Below, piece by piece: positions 61,425 to 64,000 of a stretch of DNA of 64,000 bases. A program made the position numbers and the translations under genes. Every line of letters starts with the position of its first letter. The stretch's first letter is position 1. Under the pieces are notes generated by a model. The model saw only the letters and a program-made list of their open reading frames with translations. It made no database searches and was not told the origin of the DNA. The stretch comes from Anaeramoeba ignava (lineage: Eukaryota; Metamonada; Anaeramoebidae), in NCBI GenBank assembly GCA_028826165.1, contig JAPDFW010000069.1, positions 62,001 to 126,000 of the forward strand, written 5' to 3'.

Positions 61425-64000
61425 ATGGAAGCAATTTTAAAAAGACAAATAACAAGAACACGATCAGTTTTAGACACAGAACTAGATCAAAAAAGAAAAA
61501 AACAATTAGCACTTGAATATTTAACGCATTTACAAGAAATAAAAGAATGGATTGAAGAAGTTTTATCAATTGATTTAGGAAGTCCAGCCGATCTTGGCAT
61601 TTCTCTTCAAAACGGTGTTGTTTTAGCAAAAATAGCGTTAAAATTTTCACCACAATTTGTTGGTCAAATTGTTACCTCAAAAATTTTATCATTTAAACAT
61701 ACAGATAATATCAATTATTTTCTTGAAATGCAAAAGTTCTTTAAAATTCCTGATATTATTTTTTTTGAAGTTAACGATCTTTATTCTTTGAGTAACTTGA
61801 TTAATGTTGTTTATTCTATTTATTTTACTGCTGTTAAATTGAATAAAAAAGGTCTTGCTCCTCCTGTTAAATCTTTATCTGGTAAAGTTAAATTTACTCA
61901 AGATGAAGAAAAAAAAGCAATGAAACAATTAGAAAAAGCTGATGTTTCAAAAATTGAGAAAATTGCTGAATTACAAAAACCTAAGAAAAAAGAAGAAGGT
62001 TTTTTTCATCAAAATTCATTTATAAATTAAATTCAAAATCAATTTATCAAAATTAATTTATAAAATCAAAATTAATTTATAAAATCAAAATTAAAATCAA
62101 AATTAAAATCCATTTATAAAATTCAAATTTAATTTATAAAATCAAAATCAAAATTAAAATCAAAATCAAATTCAAATTAAAATCAAAATTAATTTATAAA
62201 ATTGAAATCAAAATTAATTTATAAAATCAAAATTAATTTATAAAATCAAAATATTCTTTTTTTTTTTTTAGTATGGAACGAATTCTATCAAGAAAAAGAA
62301 AAAATTTCTTCATTAATCACTATTCAATCAATTTGCAAAACTCTCATATCAAAAAATAAATTAAAAACAATAACTCAAACATTCCAATCACAAAAAAATC
62401 AAGAATCAATCAAGAATATTCAAAAATTCTTCAAACAATACAACTCCCAAAAAAAACTCAATGAAAAAATTCAATTCCTCAACAAAAACGAAGAAAATAT
62501 CTCAAAAATTCAACAATATTCAAAAGGATTCATTGAACAAAAACAATTAAACGAGAAAATGGAATTTTTGCAAAATAAAGAACAAGAAATCACAAAAATT
62601 CAACAATTTATGAAAGCATTTCTTGAAAAAAAGAAATTGAGAGAAAAAATGGAAATGCTCAAAAAAAATCAAGAAGAAATCATCGCAAATGAAATAATTG
62701 AGGAAAAAGAACAAGAAGAACACAAAAACGAAAAGCAAAGTAAGAAACAAAGCAAAAAGAAAAAACCACAAGGAATAACAAAAACAGCAGCAATCATTAT
62801 TCAAAAAAACATACGAAGAAAACTTATACAAAGAGAATCACGAAGGAAAAGAAGATATTATCGTTCACAAAAAAATCAAATCACAAAAATCCAAAAATTC
62901 TATAATCAAAAAATAGAACAGAACGAATTCATGAAAAAAAGAGAAGCAGCAATCACGATCCAAAAAATGTACCGAGGATATGCACCCAGAAAAATCAAAA
63001 GAACATTAACAAGCCCTGCAGAAATGACGCTTGAAGACTTGGGAAATGTTCTTCGGATGTTCCGAGTCAGAGCGTCGAAAATTTATGATAATGAAAAAAT
63101 TCGAACGAATGAAAAAATCAAGATGAGCCAAGAAGAGGATCTAACAGAACTTCGGGAAGCTTGGGTCAAGGAAATCCGACAAACACATGATCTCCAAAGC
63201 GATGTACAAAAATTGGATCGAAAAATTTCTTTACTTGTTAAAAATAGATTATCAATCGAGGAAATTGACAGCCAATCCTCGAAACAAAATAAACATGAGA
63301 AAACAAGCAAGGCTTTGATTCCCCCGCAATATCTTATCCATTATCAATACCTGTTCTATCTTCTCCAGACAGAACCCAAATATCTTGCAAGAACTCTTTT
63401 TTATATTCGACCGAATGAACTTGAAGGATTTGTTCAAACCATGATTTTGACTTTATATGGATATGCCTTCTCTCCGCGTGAAGAATACCTGCTCTTGCGC
63501 CTCTTCACGCTTTCAATTCGCGAGCAGATTTTCAAACAAAAAAAAGCGTCGGAATTCACAAAAGATGATCCAATTATCACAAAGATGTTTGTGTTCTATT
63601 TCCGCAGAGTTCAATATCAAACTTTCCTAAAGGAACTTTTGGAGCCGGTCATAATTAGTGTTCTCAAACAGGAAAGCCTTGTACTTGAATTAAACACATC
63701 GAAAATGTACCGCGCAATGATCAACAGCGAAGAGACAAGGACAGGAGAGAAGACCAAATTGGCCCAGACTGCGACTCACAACGAGGCGTTAAAGCACCAA
63801 GCAATCTCGGAAATTTACAACAAAAATCTGCGCGAATTGACGGATATTTGCCGCCAGTTCGTGACGCAGATCAGCAAGTCAATTCACACAATCCCGTATG
63901 GAATCCGTTTTATTTGCAAAGCTGTGAAACAGACAATTTTCGAAAAATTTCCTGACACAAAAGAAGAAGAGATTTCCAAAATCATTGGATACATAATTTA
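61425..64000 (+). CDS. IQGAP-like scaffold (CH, IQ motifs, start of RasGAP-related domain), truncated by the window end
   Basis: Exons 61425-61998 and 62272-64000+ join in frame (GAA G|TA TGG); at least 767 residues, continuing beyond the window. A calponin-homology domain (about 38-155) has IKEWIEEVLSIDLG, LQNGVVLAKIALKF and FKHTDNINYFLEMQKFF, the IQGAP type of single CH domain. From about 200 to 345 come degenerate repeats of ~25 residues (ISKIQQYSKGFIEQKQLNEK, ITKIQQFMKAFLEKKKLREK), then IQ motifs (AAIIIQKNIRRKLIQ, AAITIQKMYRGYAPRK). The RasGAP-related domain starts about 490, with PREEYLLLRLFTLSIREQIF and VQYQTFLKELLEPVI. IQGAPs crosslink actin and bind active Rac/Cdc42 and calmodulin. 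Whether the arginine finger is present cannot be seen before the window ends. Confidence 0.9.
61999..62271 (+). repeat. Intron 1 of the IQGAP gene: AAATTAATTTATAAAATC array
   Basis: 273 bases made of AATTTATAAAATCAAAATT units with a T-run before the acceptor TTTTTAG. It is nearly free of G (one TGA near 62,203). Confidence 0.9.

Overview
The window is nuclear DNA of a microbial eukaryote with a very AT-rich, repeat-swollen genome. Most genes have GT-AG introns, and exon phases can be followed across them. All proteins are eukaryotic types: poly(A)-binding-like RRM protein, BEACH/FYVE scaffold, CLASP, Pumilio, class I PI3-kinase, IQGAP, RCC1-BTB, actin-like. Genes end with TAA or TGA (TGA for example at 33,267, 41,181, 50,706 and 60,922), consistent with the standard code. 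The RCC1-plus-BTB family in tandem, the Asn/Gln/Lys/Glu-rich proteins and the (AAATCA)-type hexamers point, in my judgement, to Anaeramoeba (Metamonada). That assignment is recognition, not proof.

Layout. 1-112: the 3' end of an RRM-family gene. 468-2069 (minus): a three-exon coiled-coil Q/N protein. 2,216-8,499: two tandem poly(A)-binding-like genes and a decayed tail. 8,617-10,153 (minus): a small single-pass membrane protein. 10,237-22,507 (minus): one 12.3 kb gene for a WDFY3/ALFY-like BEACH protein whose first intron is a 2.26 kb almost pure A/T satellite. 22,659-23,697: a secreted pyroglutamyl-peptidase. 23,831-27,979 (minus): a pseudo-E2/LRR/RRM fusion. 28,185-36,928: four RCC1-BTB paralogues with a divergent actin among them. 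37,872-41,181: CLASP. 43,153-44,356 (minus): a Q/N-rich protein. 44,646-46,012 (minus): a C2 protein with a prion-like tail. 47,638-50,706: Pumilio. 51,025-52,089: metallo-beta-lactamase-fold enzyme with a presequence-like N-terminus. 52,587-53,840: a protein of three similar domains. 54,135-60,922: nine-exon class I PI3-kinase. 61,425-64,000: IQGAP, running off the end.

The dominant structural theme is simple-sequence expansion. Almost every intron over about 250 bases is filled with one array private to that intron, and several intergenic gaps are too. The same hexamers appear inside exons as Asn-Gln or Pro-Tyr repeats. The intron arrays hold almost no G on the sense strand and so almost no GT or AG, which may be what lets splicing tolerate them.

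Several genes are interrupted by single-base shifts in homopolymers (near 1,230; 7,913; 8,127; 15,241-15,310; 30,223; 43,490). These look either like assembly indels or like early decay. The window is not an operon-like system. Shared themes are cytoskeleton and membrane trafficking (actin, CLASP, IQGAP, PI3K, BEACH/FYVE) and RNA control (RRM proteins, Pumilio).
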